A program made the position numbers and the translations under genes. DNA of 64,000 nt from NCBI GenBank assembly GCA_030426955.1, contig JAUHXS010000008.1, positions 62,001-126,000 on the forward strand, given 5' to 3'. A model generated the notes under the pieces. That model worked only from the letters and a program-made list of their open reading frames with translations. It did no database searches and had not been told where the DNA came from. Of the stretch, positions 32,614 through 40,248 are shown piece after piece. Each line of letters begins with the position of its first letter. Position 1 is the first letter of the stretch. The stretch is from Bacteroidia bacterium (GTDB lineage Bacteria > Bacteroidota > Bacteroidia > Chitinophagales > JAUHXS01).

Positions 32614-32943
32614 ATGAAAAACAAGAAAATCAATACATACTCATTAGACCAAGTAACCGATGAAATCATTGGCAAGAAAGGTACACTAGAAAGGGAACAA
32701 TTTGAGTACGACTTAAAGCTAGATGTCTTAGGAGAAATGATAAAAAGCACAAGGTTGGAGAGAAACTTAACCCAAGAACAACTAGGCGAATTGATAGGCG
32801 TTCAAAAAGCCCAAATATCAAAGCTAGAACGCAATGCCAATAACGTTACCTTATCAACGATTCTAAAAGTATTTAAGGCATTAAAAGCTAAAATTAAATT
32901 TAAGATAGAGTTGAATAACAACCAACGCTTAGAGGTAGCCTAA
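32614..32943 (+). CDS. Orphan XRE-family regulator (antitoxin-like)
   Basis: A 109-residue protein with a helix-turn-helix (RLERNLTQEQLGELIGVQKA, QISKLERN) preceded by a short N-terminal arm and followed by LKVFKALKAKIKFKIEL. This layout is that of HigA/HipB-like antitoxins that follow a RelE/Gp49-like toxin gene, but no toxin gene precedes it; the palindromic element ends 24 nt upstream. AGGAGG at 32602-32607 is an unusually good Shine-Dalgarno for this genome, which hints at foreign origin. May act as a stand-alone repressor or be a leftover antitoxin. Confidence 0.8.
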   Translation: MKNKKINTYSLDQVTDEIIGKKGTLEREQFEYDLKLDVLGEMIKSTRLERNLTQEQLGELIGVQKAQISKLERNANNVTLSTILKVFKALKAKIKFKIELNNNQRLEVA

Positions 32944-32968
32944 TACGTTATTAATTATAATAACGAAA

Positions 32969-33162
32969 ATGAGGGTCATAATAATAGATGATTCACTAAA
33001 TACAAATGTAGAGATGAGCCTCTTTATCACCGCGGATGCAACAAAAGCAAATAAAGGAAAACAGCATGGAGATAGTAGTGCTGTGAGGATTAGATTAAAT
33101 TACTGACCAAAGGCTTACGCAATAAAGAAGTCGCACAGAGGCTTAAAATAAGCTACGGTTAG
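32969..33162 (+). pseudogene. Remnant of a LuxR-type response regulator
   Basis: The frame opens MRVIIIDDS, the first strand and acidic pocket of a receiver domain, then loses resemblance. In another frame, ending at the TAG at 33160, IKLLTKGLRNKEVAQRLKIS is the first half of a LuxR/FixJ DNA-binding domain. Everything between has been deleted, so only the two ends of a ~210-residue regulator remain. Confidence 0.7.
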
Positions 33163-33180
33163 TTTAAACCGACTGTGTGT

Positions 33181-34371
33181 TTACGAAGACACAGCATTTA
33201 GCGTTTTGCAAACTTGCTCAATTTGCTCTTCCGATATTGTAAGAGGAGGTGCAATTCTTAGACAATCATCTGCATATAAGAACCAGTCTGTTAAGATACC
33301 TTCTTCGTAACATCTTTGGATGACCTGATGATTTTTCTCCGCATTTTCAAGTTCTAGTGCCATCATTAAACCCTTTTGTCTCAAATCCACAATAGTATTT
33401 GAGGTTAATAGTTTCTTAAAGAGATCTGCTTTTGGTTGAACCTCTTGAATGATCTTTTTATCATTTTTAAGCAATAGCTTAAGGTGGGCTAATCCAGCTG
33501 CACAAGAAACGGGATGCCCCCCAAAAGTGGTAATATGTCCCAGAGCAGGATGATTAGAAAGTGATTGCATCATTTCATTGGATGCTATAAAAGCACCCAA
33601 TGGCATGCCACCACCTAATGCTTTTGCCAATAACAAGATATCTGGGACTATCCCAAATTGCTCAAATGCGAATAAACTCCCTGTTCGCCCAAAACCAGTT
33701 TGCGCTTCATCGAAAATAAGTAAAGTGCCTGTTTGATTACACCTTTTCCTTAGTGCTTCAAGGTATCCCTCTTGTGGAAGAACTACTCCAGCTTCTCCCT
33801 GAATAGGCTCAATGATTATACAAGCAGTGCTTTTACTAATTTGTTTAATATGTTCAAGGTTATTAAACTCAATCAGTTTGATATTAGGTAATAATGGACC
33901 ATATTGGTCGATATAATCGTTTCCCGTCATTAAGCTCATAGCACCTTGTGTATTTCCATGATAGGCATTTTTACAAGCTATAATTTCTTTTCTACCTGTT
34001 ACTCTTTTTGCTAACTTCATAGCACCTTCAGTAGCTTCAGAACCAGAATTGGTGAAATACACGGTGTTAAGCATTTTGGGAAGATGGTCGGTAAGTAGCT
34101 TGGCAAATTCAACTTGAATGGACTGAATATATTCTCCGTATACCATGAGGTGAGTATACTTGTCCACTTGCTTTTTTATGGCAGATTTGATTTCAGGATG
34201 ATTATGGCCGAGGTTAGCAACTGCAATTCCTGATATTAAGTCAATGTAGGACTTCCTTGATTGATCATATATGTAAATACCATCGGCACTCTCAGCTTCC
34301 AACATTAGTGGATATTCACTTGTTTGAGCTAAATGTTTTAAAAAAAGCTGTTTGATATTCAAGTTTTTCAT
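33181..34371 (-). CDS. Class III PLP-dependent aminotransferase (acetylornithine/ornithine type)
   Basis: A 396-residue aminotransferase. The PLP lysine is Lys250 in LLLAKALGGGMPLGAF, Asp221 in FDEAQTGFGRTG binds the pyridine nitrogen, and TNSGSEATEGAMKLAKR binds the phosphate. Overall it resembles acetylornithine, ornithine and related aminotransferases. No arginine-biosynthesis gene is next to it, so the substrate is not fixed by context. First of a run of four closely spaced minus-strand genes with the nitroreductase, murB and TlpA genes upstream. Confidence 0.9.
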   Translation of the reverse strand: MKNLNIKQLFLKHLAQTSEYPLMLEAESADGIYIYDQSRKSYIDLISGIAVANLGHNHPEIKSAIKKQVDKYTHLMVYGEYIQSIQVEFAKLLTDHLPKMLNTVYFTNSGSEATEGAMKLAKRVTGRKEIIACKNAYHGNTQGAMSLMTGNDYIDQYGPLLPNIKLIEFNNLEHIKQISKSTACIIIEPIQGEAGVVLPQEGYLEALRKRCNQTGTLLIFDEAQTGFGRTGSLFAFEQFGIVPDILLLAKALGGGMPLGAFIASNEMMQSLSNHPALGHITTFGGHPVSCAAGLAHLKLLLKNDKKIIQEVQPKADLFKKLLTSNTIVDLRQKGLMMALELENAEKNHQVIQRCYEEGILTDWFLYADDCLRIAPPLTISEEQIEQVCKTLNAVSS

Positions 34372-34377
34372 TTTTTG

Positions 34378-34953
34378 TTATGAAGCCCATTCTATTTTGG
34401 CACCGATATCTCCCCTTTTCCTGCCTCTGGGAACTTTACCGTCAAACTGACCGAGAAAAAAGAATCCGATCAACCTTTCATCATCGTTTAAATTTAGAAA
34501 AGAGTGCATTTCTTTAGAATATGTTCCCAGCCCAGTACTGAGATAGCCACCTAAACCATATTCTGTAATGGTTAAATAGATATTCTGAATTGTGCATCCG
34601 ATGGAAAGTACATCTTCTATCTCTGGGGTATCCGAAGTCTGATCTCTTTTCATGTAAATTGCAATGATGTGAGATGTTTGCTGAGGTAAGGATTGATATT
34701 TTTCAATCTTCTTAGGATTAAACTTTTCTTCAGGGGTGTTTTGTTGGTATTGGCTAATAATAAAGTCTACTAAAGTTTGAATACTCTCATTTTTAAAAAT
34801 TTTAAAACGCCAGGGCTCAGTATAATGGTGAGTAGGTGCCCAGTTGGCATTTTCTAATATCTGTAGAATGATATTGTCGTCTATCTTTTTGCCATTATAC
34901 TGAATAGGGTAAATAGATCGTCTTTTTGAAATTAGTTCATCAATATGCATCAT
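34378..34953 (-). CDS. Nitroreductase-family FMN oxidoreductase
   Basis: A 191-residue protein of the single-domain nitroreductase family: the N-terminal RRSIYPIQYNGKKID and ILENANWAPTHHYTEPWRF bind FMN, and IGCTIQNIYLTITEYGLGGYL and FFFLGQFDG complete the fold. It should reduce quinones or nitro compounds with NAD(P)H; the natural substrate is unknown. Its start overlaps the stop of murB by 4 nt, so the two are co-translated. Confidence 0.9.
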   Translation of the reverse strand: MMHIDELISKRRSIYPIQYNGKKIDDNIILQILENANWAPTHHYTEPWRFKIFKNESIQTLVDFIISQYQQNTPEEKFNPKKIEKYQSLPQQTSHIIAIYMKRDQTSDTPEIEDVLSIGCTIQNIYLTITEYGLGGYLSTGLGTYSKEMHSFLNLNDDERLIGFFFLGQFDGKVPRGRKRGDIGAKIEWAS

Positions 34954-35963
34954 ATAATATTTACTTCAGGGGTAATCTCAATTCCAAATTTTTTATCTAC
35001 AGAGTTTTGAATTTCATATGCCAATTGTTCAATCTCTAGTCCACTTGCATTGCCATAATTGACTAAAACCAAAGCTTGATCTTTATGCGCCCCTGTGTTC
35101 CCTACTATTTTACCTTTCCATCCACATTGCTCAATTAGCCATCCAGCAGCTACTTTCATATTTCCATCTTCAAGAGGATAGCCAACAATATTGGAATAAT
35201 CTTTCTTTAAGTTTTCAAATTGTGTTTGAGGTATGGTCGGATTCTTGAAAAAGCTTCCAGCATTGCCTATATTCTTAGGATTGGGTAGCTTGCTAGACCT
35301 TATTTTAATAACGGCATCACTAATGGTCTTTATACTTAGAGGGGTGTTTTGCTCTTTTAAAACATCTTGAATCGCGCCATAAGAAGTATTAAACTTTGGT
35401 GTCTTGTTTAATCTTAAAGTAACCGAGTATATAAAATATTGACCTTTAAGTTCATTTTTGAAAACACTCGTTCGGTAACCAAACTGGCAACCCTCATTTG
35501 TAAAGGTTTCAATATTTCCATTTTCTAGATTTACAGCTTCTAATGATTTAAAAACGTCTTTTAGCTCCACACCGTAGGCCCCAATATTTTGCATCGGTGC
35601 TGCACCAATGTTACCAGGAATTAGAGATAAATTTTCTATGCCCGCATAATTATTTTTAATGCAATAAAGCACTACTTCATGCCATACTTCTCCTGCATAA
35701 GCCTTAATATAAAAGTGTTCTTGGTCTTCCTTTATTTTCTCAATGCCTTTGATGTTGTTTTTAATGACAATACCATTAAAGTCTTTTGTGAATAGAATAT
35801 TGCTACCTCCGCCAAGTATCAGCCTTTCATTTGTCTTAAACTCATCGGTTTGGATAAGGGACTTCAACTCCTCTAGTTGGGATATTTCACAGAAATACTT
35901 CGCATTTGCATGGATGCCAAATGTATTCAACTCTTTTAATGGTGTATTTCTCGCTATATTCAT
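34950..35963 (-). CDS. murB: UDP-N-acetylenolpyruvoylglucosamine reductase
   Basis: A 337-residue FAD enzyme that makes UDP-MurNAc for peptidoglycan. The FAD-binding GGGSNILFTKDFNGIVIKN, IPGNIGAAPMQNIGAYGVEL, YRTSVFKNEL and the catalytic NAGSFFKNPTI (Ser) are all present, with the terminal VNYGNASGLEI typical of type I MurB. Length is normal for the type I form. It overlaps both neighbours by 4 nt. Confidence 0.97.
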   Translation of the reverse strand: MNIARNTPLKELNTFGIHANAKYFCEISQLEELKSLIQTDEFKTNERLILGGGSNILFTKDFNGIVIKNNIKGIEKIKEDQEHFYIKAYAGEVWHEVVLYCIKNNYAGIENLSLIPGNIGAAPMQNIGAYGVELKDVFKSLEAVNLENGNIETFTNEGCQFGYRTSVFKNELKGQYFIYSVTLRLNKTPKFNTSYGAIQDVLKEQNTPLSIKTISDAVIKIRSSKLPNPKNIGNAGSFFKNPTIPQTQFENLKKDYSNIVGYPLEDGNMKVAAGWLIEQCGWKGKIVGNTGAHKDQALVLVNYGNASGLEIEQLAYEIQNSVDKKFGIEITPEVNII

Positions 35964-37177
35964 TTAGTTATCCTTTCAACTAAAACATGAAATTTTTCTA
36001 CAAAGTCATCATAATGATTTCCTGTTGCAGGCCCTGTAAATCCAGTATGGATATGCTCTACGTCATGATTTTTGTTTAAGAAAATAGTCGTTGGGTACGA
36101 TAAAATATGATTTAGCATAGGTAAGGTTTTACCCGCTTGCTGTTTATTGGTAGTACCAATTTGACCTATTAAAACTTCATAGTTAATGTCATACTCACGT
36201 ATTAGTTTGGTAAGTATTTGCTTTGCTTTAGAAAAATTGGGGGCATTCTCGTAAGCTATTGCAATCAATGCTAAGCTATCCTTCTTTTTATATTGATTAT
36301 AAAAACTAGATAAAAATTCGGTTTCATCTTTACAGTTGGGACACCAGGATCCCATTATTTGAATGATAACAGCTTTATTCTTATAAATGCTATCATTCAA
36401 GCTTACAATGTTGCTGTCAAGATTTGGAAAGGCAAAGCTCAATGATGAATAACCAGACTTTAGGTAAGTCAGCGTATCCGCATCAGGAAGTTGAAAGCCT
36501 CCATTTCTAACTGCATACCAGCTTTCTTTCCAGTGATTACCAGCAAGAAATATGCCTTGTATAGAATCATTATTAAATATTCGGGCCTTGAATAAAAAGG
36601 CATGTGCTCCATCAAAGCAAGATAGAAAAAGGGAATCTCCATTTACAACTCCTTCTAGGTAGCGATAGTCTCCAGTTGGTGTTAAAAAAGTACCATTCAC
36701 TTGTCCACCTTGTTGTGCGAATAATCCAATGGCTGGATAGTGATTTGGAGAATTAAGGCTAAAATGCGCTTCCCATTTACCCGATATAGAATTACTTGGT
36801 TTTTTATTTATTGAAAATCGCTCGGTTATATTCTTTTGGGCACTAAAAGAAATCTTTTTATCATTCTTTCTCGCGTTATTCAACCAAAAGCCTTGCATTT
36901 TGTCATTAAAGACTTTTGCACGTATTTCTGAGTCAAACACGGGGAGTTTAATTCTAATGGAATCACTCAAAATAGCGACTTCCTCTACTTGAATCTTTTC
37001 TTCTGCGTTTAAAATAAGAATAGTTGAGTCGTCTTTAATCTCAAATATAAAGGGTAAAAAATGCTTGTCATCTAGTTTTAATGAAGCCCTCCAAGTTCCA
37101 AATATCTTTTCTTTTGGCTGATCTACATTGCATCCCCAGATAACGAGAGAGGTAAGCGCTATATGTAAATATCTCAT
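35960..37177 (-). CDS. TlpA-like thioredoxin-domain lipoprotein
   Basis: A 405-residue lipoprotein; the signal MRYLHIALTSLVIWGC has a lipobox Cys at 16. Residues ~30-250 form a beta-rich N-terminal region with repeated ISGKWEAHFS / GTFLTPTGDYRYLEG modules as in DUF4369/DUF-like partners of TlpA proteins. The thioredoxin domain is at ~270-395 with active site GSWCPNCKDE and the cis-Pro region TLPMLNHILSYPTTIFL. It likely reduces or isomerises disulphides in the periplasm. Overlaps murB by 4 nt. Confidence 0.87.
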   Translation of the reverse strand: MRYLHIALTSLVIWGCNVDQPKEKIFGTWRASLKLDDKHFLPFIFEIKDDSTILILNAEEKIQVEEVAILSDSIRIKLPVFDSEIRAKVFNDKMQGFWLNNARKNDKKISFSAQKNITERFSINKKPSNSISGKWEAHFSLNSPNHYPAIGLFAQQGGQVNGTFLTPTGDYRYLEGVVNGDSLFLSCFDGAHAFLFKARIFNNDSIQGIFLAGNHWKESWYAVRNGGFQLPDADTLTYLKSGYSSLSFAFPNLDSNIVSLNDSIYKNKAVIIQIMGSWCPNCKDETEFLSSFYNQYKKKDSLALIAIAYENAPNFSKAKQILTKLIREYDINYEVLIGQIGTTNKQQAGKTLPMLNHILSYPTTIFLNKNHDVEHIHTGFTGPATGNHYDDFVEKFHVLVERITK

Positions 37178-37178
37178 A

Positions 37179-37670
37179 TCAGGGGAGCCACATTTTATTT
37201 TTTACTAAACCAGCAAATTGGGTCAATTGCAACTTGTCTTTAAACGTTGATTCTGGAAAGATTTTTTCTTTATAAAGATGACTTAACACTTCTGTACTAT
37301 TATACTTTCTATCTTCTAAGCCATTCCAAAAAGCTTCTGTTTGTTTTGTCCAGCGCACACGATAACAAATCTCTAATGATAAGTCAATGATTACGTAATC
37401 ACATAGCTTGTTGAGTAAAAATTCATTAAATAAAGCAAATCGTCCATCAGAAGACCACTTAACAATATTCGTATTGGGCATTAAGTTTGCAAAGTAGCCC
37501 TGTCTATAATATAGTGACTTATTCTGAGTGGTAAACAAAGCTACCTTACAAATCCATATTCCCCACTGAACCTCTTGGGGTTCGCTTATCTTGTAAAAAA
37601 ATTGCTGATTAGGGCTCAGCGTATTAATCTCAGGCCAACCTTCTTTTTTATAAATATGATTTTTTGACAT
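37179..37670 (-). CDS. Hypothetical protein (163 aa)
   Basis: No family recognised. A soluble protein with no signal peptide, rich in aromatic residues (WGIWICKVALF, YYRQGYFANLM, VKWSSDGRFALF, CYRVRWTKQTEAFW). The pattern of short strands with the phrase KWSSDGRFALFNE looks beta-propeller- or immunity-protein-like, but that is weak. It ends 1 nt before the start of the TlpA-like gene, so it is likely the first gene of that operon. Confidence 0.65.
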   Translation of the reverse strand: MSKNHIYKKEGWPEINTLSPNQQFFYKISEPQEVQWGIWICKVALFTTQNKSLYYRQGYFANLMPNTNIVKWSSDGRFALFNEFLLNKLCDYVIIDLSLEICYRVRWTKQTEAFWNGLEDRKYNSTEVLSHLYKEKIFPESTFKDKLQLTQFAGLVKNKMWLP

Positions 37671-37763
37671 CAGCCGCTCAGTATATATTGATTTTAGAGA
37701 CCATAAGATTATTAAGACTAAAAATAATTTGTTAACTTGAAGATGCCAAATTTATGACAATTT

Positions 37764-37961
37764 ATGAGAACGAGTAAAGATGTTCTTAAAGCATTAGCAA
37801 GAGCAATCAAACAAATCGATAGTATAGAGACTACAGAGATTTCAGACTTAGATCAGTTTTATATTGATACTGCTCGTCAAAACCTTTTAAAGGTACTTAC
37901 ATCTAATAGATACGAATTAGCAGAAGGTAGCTATAGAATCAGGCAAATTAAGCGCAGATAG
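37764..37961 (+). CDS. Small conserved-looking protein (65 aa), unknown
   Basis: MRTSKDVLKALARAIKQIDS then a short acidic stretch and LDQFYIDTARQNLLKVLTSN. It is predicted all-helical, soluble and slightly basic at the C-terminus (IRQIKRR). No family recognised. Coding is supported by the clean start, the charged composition and its placement between two convergent/divergent units with no overlap. Confidence 0.5.
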   Translation: MRTSKDVLKALARAIKQIDSIETTEISDLDQFYIDTARQNLLKVLTSNRYELAEGSYRIRQIKRR

Positions 37962-38013
37962 GAAATAAGTCCTTTCTAGTCTCTGCTTTCAAGTCTCTAA
38001 TTTCTAGTTTGAA

Positions 38014-39402
38014 TTATAAGTGTATCACTTCCCCATAAGCAGCAGCAGCAGCTTCCATAACGGCTTCAGACATAGTTGGGTGTGGGTGAACGGACTTAAT
38101 GATCTCATGTCCAGTTGTTTCCAGTTTTCTTGCAGCAACTACTTCAGCAATCATTTCTGTTACGTTTGCACCAATCATATGAGCGCCTAGAAATTCACCA
38201 TACTTTGCGTCAAAGATTACTTTTACAAAGCCTTCTTTACTACCTGCTGCACTAGCTTTTCCAGAAGCACTAAAAGGAAACTTCCCAACCTTTATCTCGT
38301 AACCTGCCTCTTTTGCAGCCTTTTCTGTGTAGCCAACTGACGCAACTTCAGGGGAACAATAAGTACATCCTGGAATGTTATTATAATCTAATGGCTCTGG
38401 ATTTTCTCCAGCAATTTTCTCAACGCATATTATACCTTCCGCAGAAGCTACATGAGCAAGCGCTGGTCCGTGTACAATATCACCAATAGCATAAATTCCT
38501 TCTACATTTGTTTTGTAGTAGTCGTCTACAACAACTTTACCTTTTTCTGTTTTAATACCAAGGCTTTCTAATCCAATATTTTCAATATTGGAAGTTACGC
38601 CTACAGCAGAAAGCACTACGTCAACATCTAAGCTTTCTGATCCTTTTGATGTTTTGATGGCAACTTTGCATTTTTTACCCTTTGTGTCAACAGACTCGAC
38701 AGATGCTCCTGTCATAACGTCAATACCAGCTTTTTTGAAAGATTTTGTGAGCTCTTTTGATACATCTTCATCTTCAACAGGAACTAGATTTGGCAAGTAC
38801 TCAATGATGGTAACTTTAGTTCCAAGAGCATTGTAAAAGTAGGCAAATTCAACTCCAATGGCACCTGCTCCCACAACCGCTATGCTATCTGGTTTTTTGT
38901 CTAAATTCATCGCTTCTCTATAGCCAATAATTTTCTTTCCATCTTGCTTCAAGCTAGGAAGCTCTTTAGATCTAGCACCTGTTGCTAGGATAATGCTCTT
39001 GGCAGTATAATCTGTTTTTTTGCCTTTATCATCTGTTACTTCAAGCTTTTTCCCAACTTTTAACTTCCCAGTTCCCATGATGACATCAATTTTATTCTTC
39101 TTCATCAGAAACTGAATTCCTTTGCTCATGCCTTCTGCCACGCCTCTGCTTCTTTTAACGATATTTTTAAAATCTGCAGTAGCACCTTTTACTGTAATGC
39201 CGTAATCACTAGCGTGGTTGATGTATTCAAAAACTTGAGCACTTTTTAATAAAGCTTTTGTTGGTATACATCCCCAGTTGAGACAAATTCCTCCGAGAGA
39301 CTCTCGTTCTACAACTGCTGTCTTTAAACCCAGTTGTGCTGCTCTAATAGCCGCAACATATCCTCCTGGTCCGCTTCCTAGTACAATTACATCATAGTTC
39401 AT
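38014..39402 (-). CDS. lpdA: Dihydrolipoyl dehydrogenase (E3)
   Basis: A 462-residue flavoprotein that reoxidises lipoyl groups of 2-oxoacid dehydrogenase complexes and the glycine cleavage system. FAD site VIVLGSGPGGYVAAIRAAQL, redox disulphide GGICLNWGCIPTKALL (Cys40, Cys45), NAD site AVVGAGAIGVEFAYFYNALG and the C-terminal active-site HPHPTMSEAVMEAA are all intact. Stands alone, without E1/E2 genes. Length normal. Confidence 0.97.
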   Translation of the reverse strand: MNYDVIVLGSGPGGYVAAIRAAQLGLKTAVVERESLGGICLNWGCIPTKALLKSAQVFEYINHASDYGITVKGATADFKNIVKRSRGVAEGMSKGIQFLMKKNKIDVIMGTGKLKVGKKLEVTDDKGKKTDYTAKSIILATGARSKELPSLKQDGKKIIGYREAMNLDKKPDSIAVVGAGAIGVEFAYFYNALGTKVTIIEYLPNLVPVEDEDVSKELTKSFKKAGIDVMTGASVESVDTKGKKCKVAIKTSKGSESLDVDVVLSAVGVTSNIENIGLESLGIKTEKGKVVVDDYYKTNVEGIYAIGDIVHGPALAHVASAEGIICVEKIAGENPEPLDYNNIPGCTYCSPEVASVGYTEKAAKEAGYEIKVGKFPFSASGKASAAGSKEGFVKVIFDAKYGEFLGAHMIGANVTEMIAEVVAARKLETTGHEIIKSVHPHPTMSEAVMEAAAAAYGEVIHL

Positions 39403-39477
39403 AAGTAGTTCTTTTCAAGTGTTTGAATGGGGCTGCAATTTAGCTAGATTTCGATAAAATTTATAATGATTTTTAAG

Positions 39478-40233
39478 TTATACTTTCTTGGACTTAAATG
39501 CAGCACAAATAATGCCTGTTGCTATAGCTACATTGAGGGAATCAGCTTTAGAAGAATACGATGGAATCTTCACTTTTTGATTCACTTTTTTTAATACATT
39601 TTCGCTTATTCCCTTTGACTCGTTTCCAAGAACTATAAATCCATTGGATTTTAATCTGCTTTCGAAAATATCATTTCCGTCTAGGGTAGTCGCAAATGAG
39701 GTAAGTTGCTGATAATGATCAAGCAATGACAATATATCTGTATAAATTACTTTCACTCTGGTAATGCTTCCCATTGTTGCATTAACAGTTTTAGGATTAT
39801 AAAGATCAACGGTATCTGGCGAGCAAAAAATATATGGTATGCCAAACCAATCTGCTGTTCTGACAATACTGCCTAAATTTCCAGGATCTTGAATGTTATC
39901 TAATACAAGTGATAGGCTGTTTTGGATAGTGCTTTTATCCTCTTTAACTTCAGGAATGGATATTAAAGCAATTGTCCCACTAGGCGTTTTTTGAGTAGAT
40001 ATTCTATTTAGCTCTTTTTCAGAGATGTGGTTTACCTTGTTAATATGCGCATCAAGGGAATCTTGATGATCCTCAATCCAAGAGCTAAGAGCAAAAATTT
40101 GAATAACCGTATAGTCAGATTGTAATATTTCCAGTACATTTTTGCTTCCCTCGATAACAAACTGTTGAAGTTTAGTTCTGTACTTTTTTAACTGAAGTGA
40201 TTTTATATGCTTAATTTCACTATTAGAAAGCAT
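39478..40233 (-). CDS. TrmH/SpoU-family RNA 2'-O-ribose methyltransferase
   Basis: A 251-residue SPOUT methyltransferase with an N-terminal substrate-binding domain (KKYRTKLQQFVIEGSKNVLE, residues 15-34) and the three knot motifs: LVLDNIQDPGNLGSIVRTAD, IVLGNESKGI and IPSYSSKADSLNVAIATGI. It methylates rRNA or tRNA riboses; the target nucleotide is not clear. Its start lies in the region of the divergent BamA-like gene. Confidence 0.93.
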   Translation of the reverse strand: MLSNSEIKHIKSLQLKKYRTKLQQFVIEGSKNVLEILQSDYTVIQIFALSSWIEDHQDSLDAHINKVNHISEKELNRISTQKTPSGTIALISIPEVKEDKSTIQNSLSLVLDNIQDPGNLGSIVRTADWFGIPYIFCSPDTVDLYNPKTVNATMGSITRVKVIYTDILSLLDHYQQLTSFATTLDGNDIFESRLKSNGFIVLGNESKGISENVLKKVNQKVKIPSYSSKADSLNVAIATGIICAAFKSKKV

Positions 40234-40248
40234 CAGACCATATTTTTT

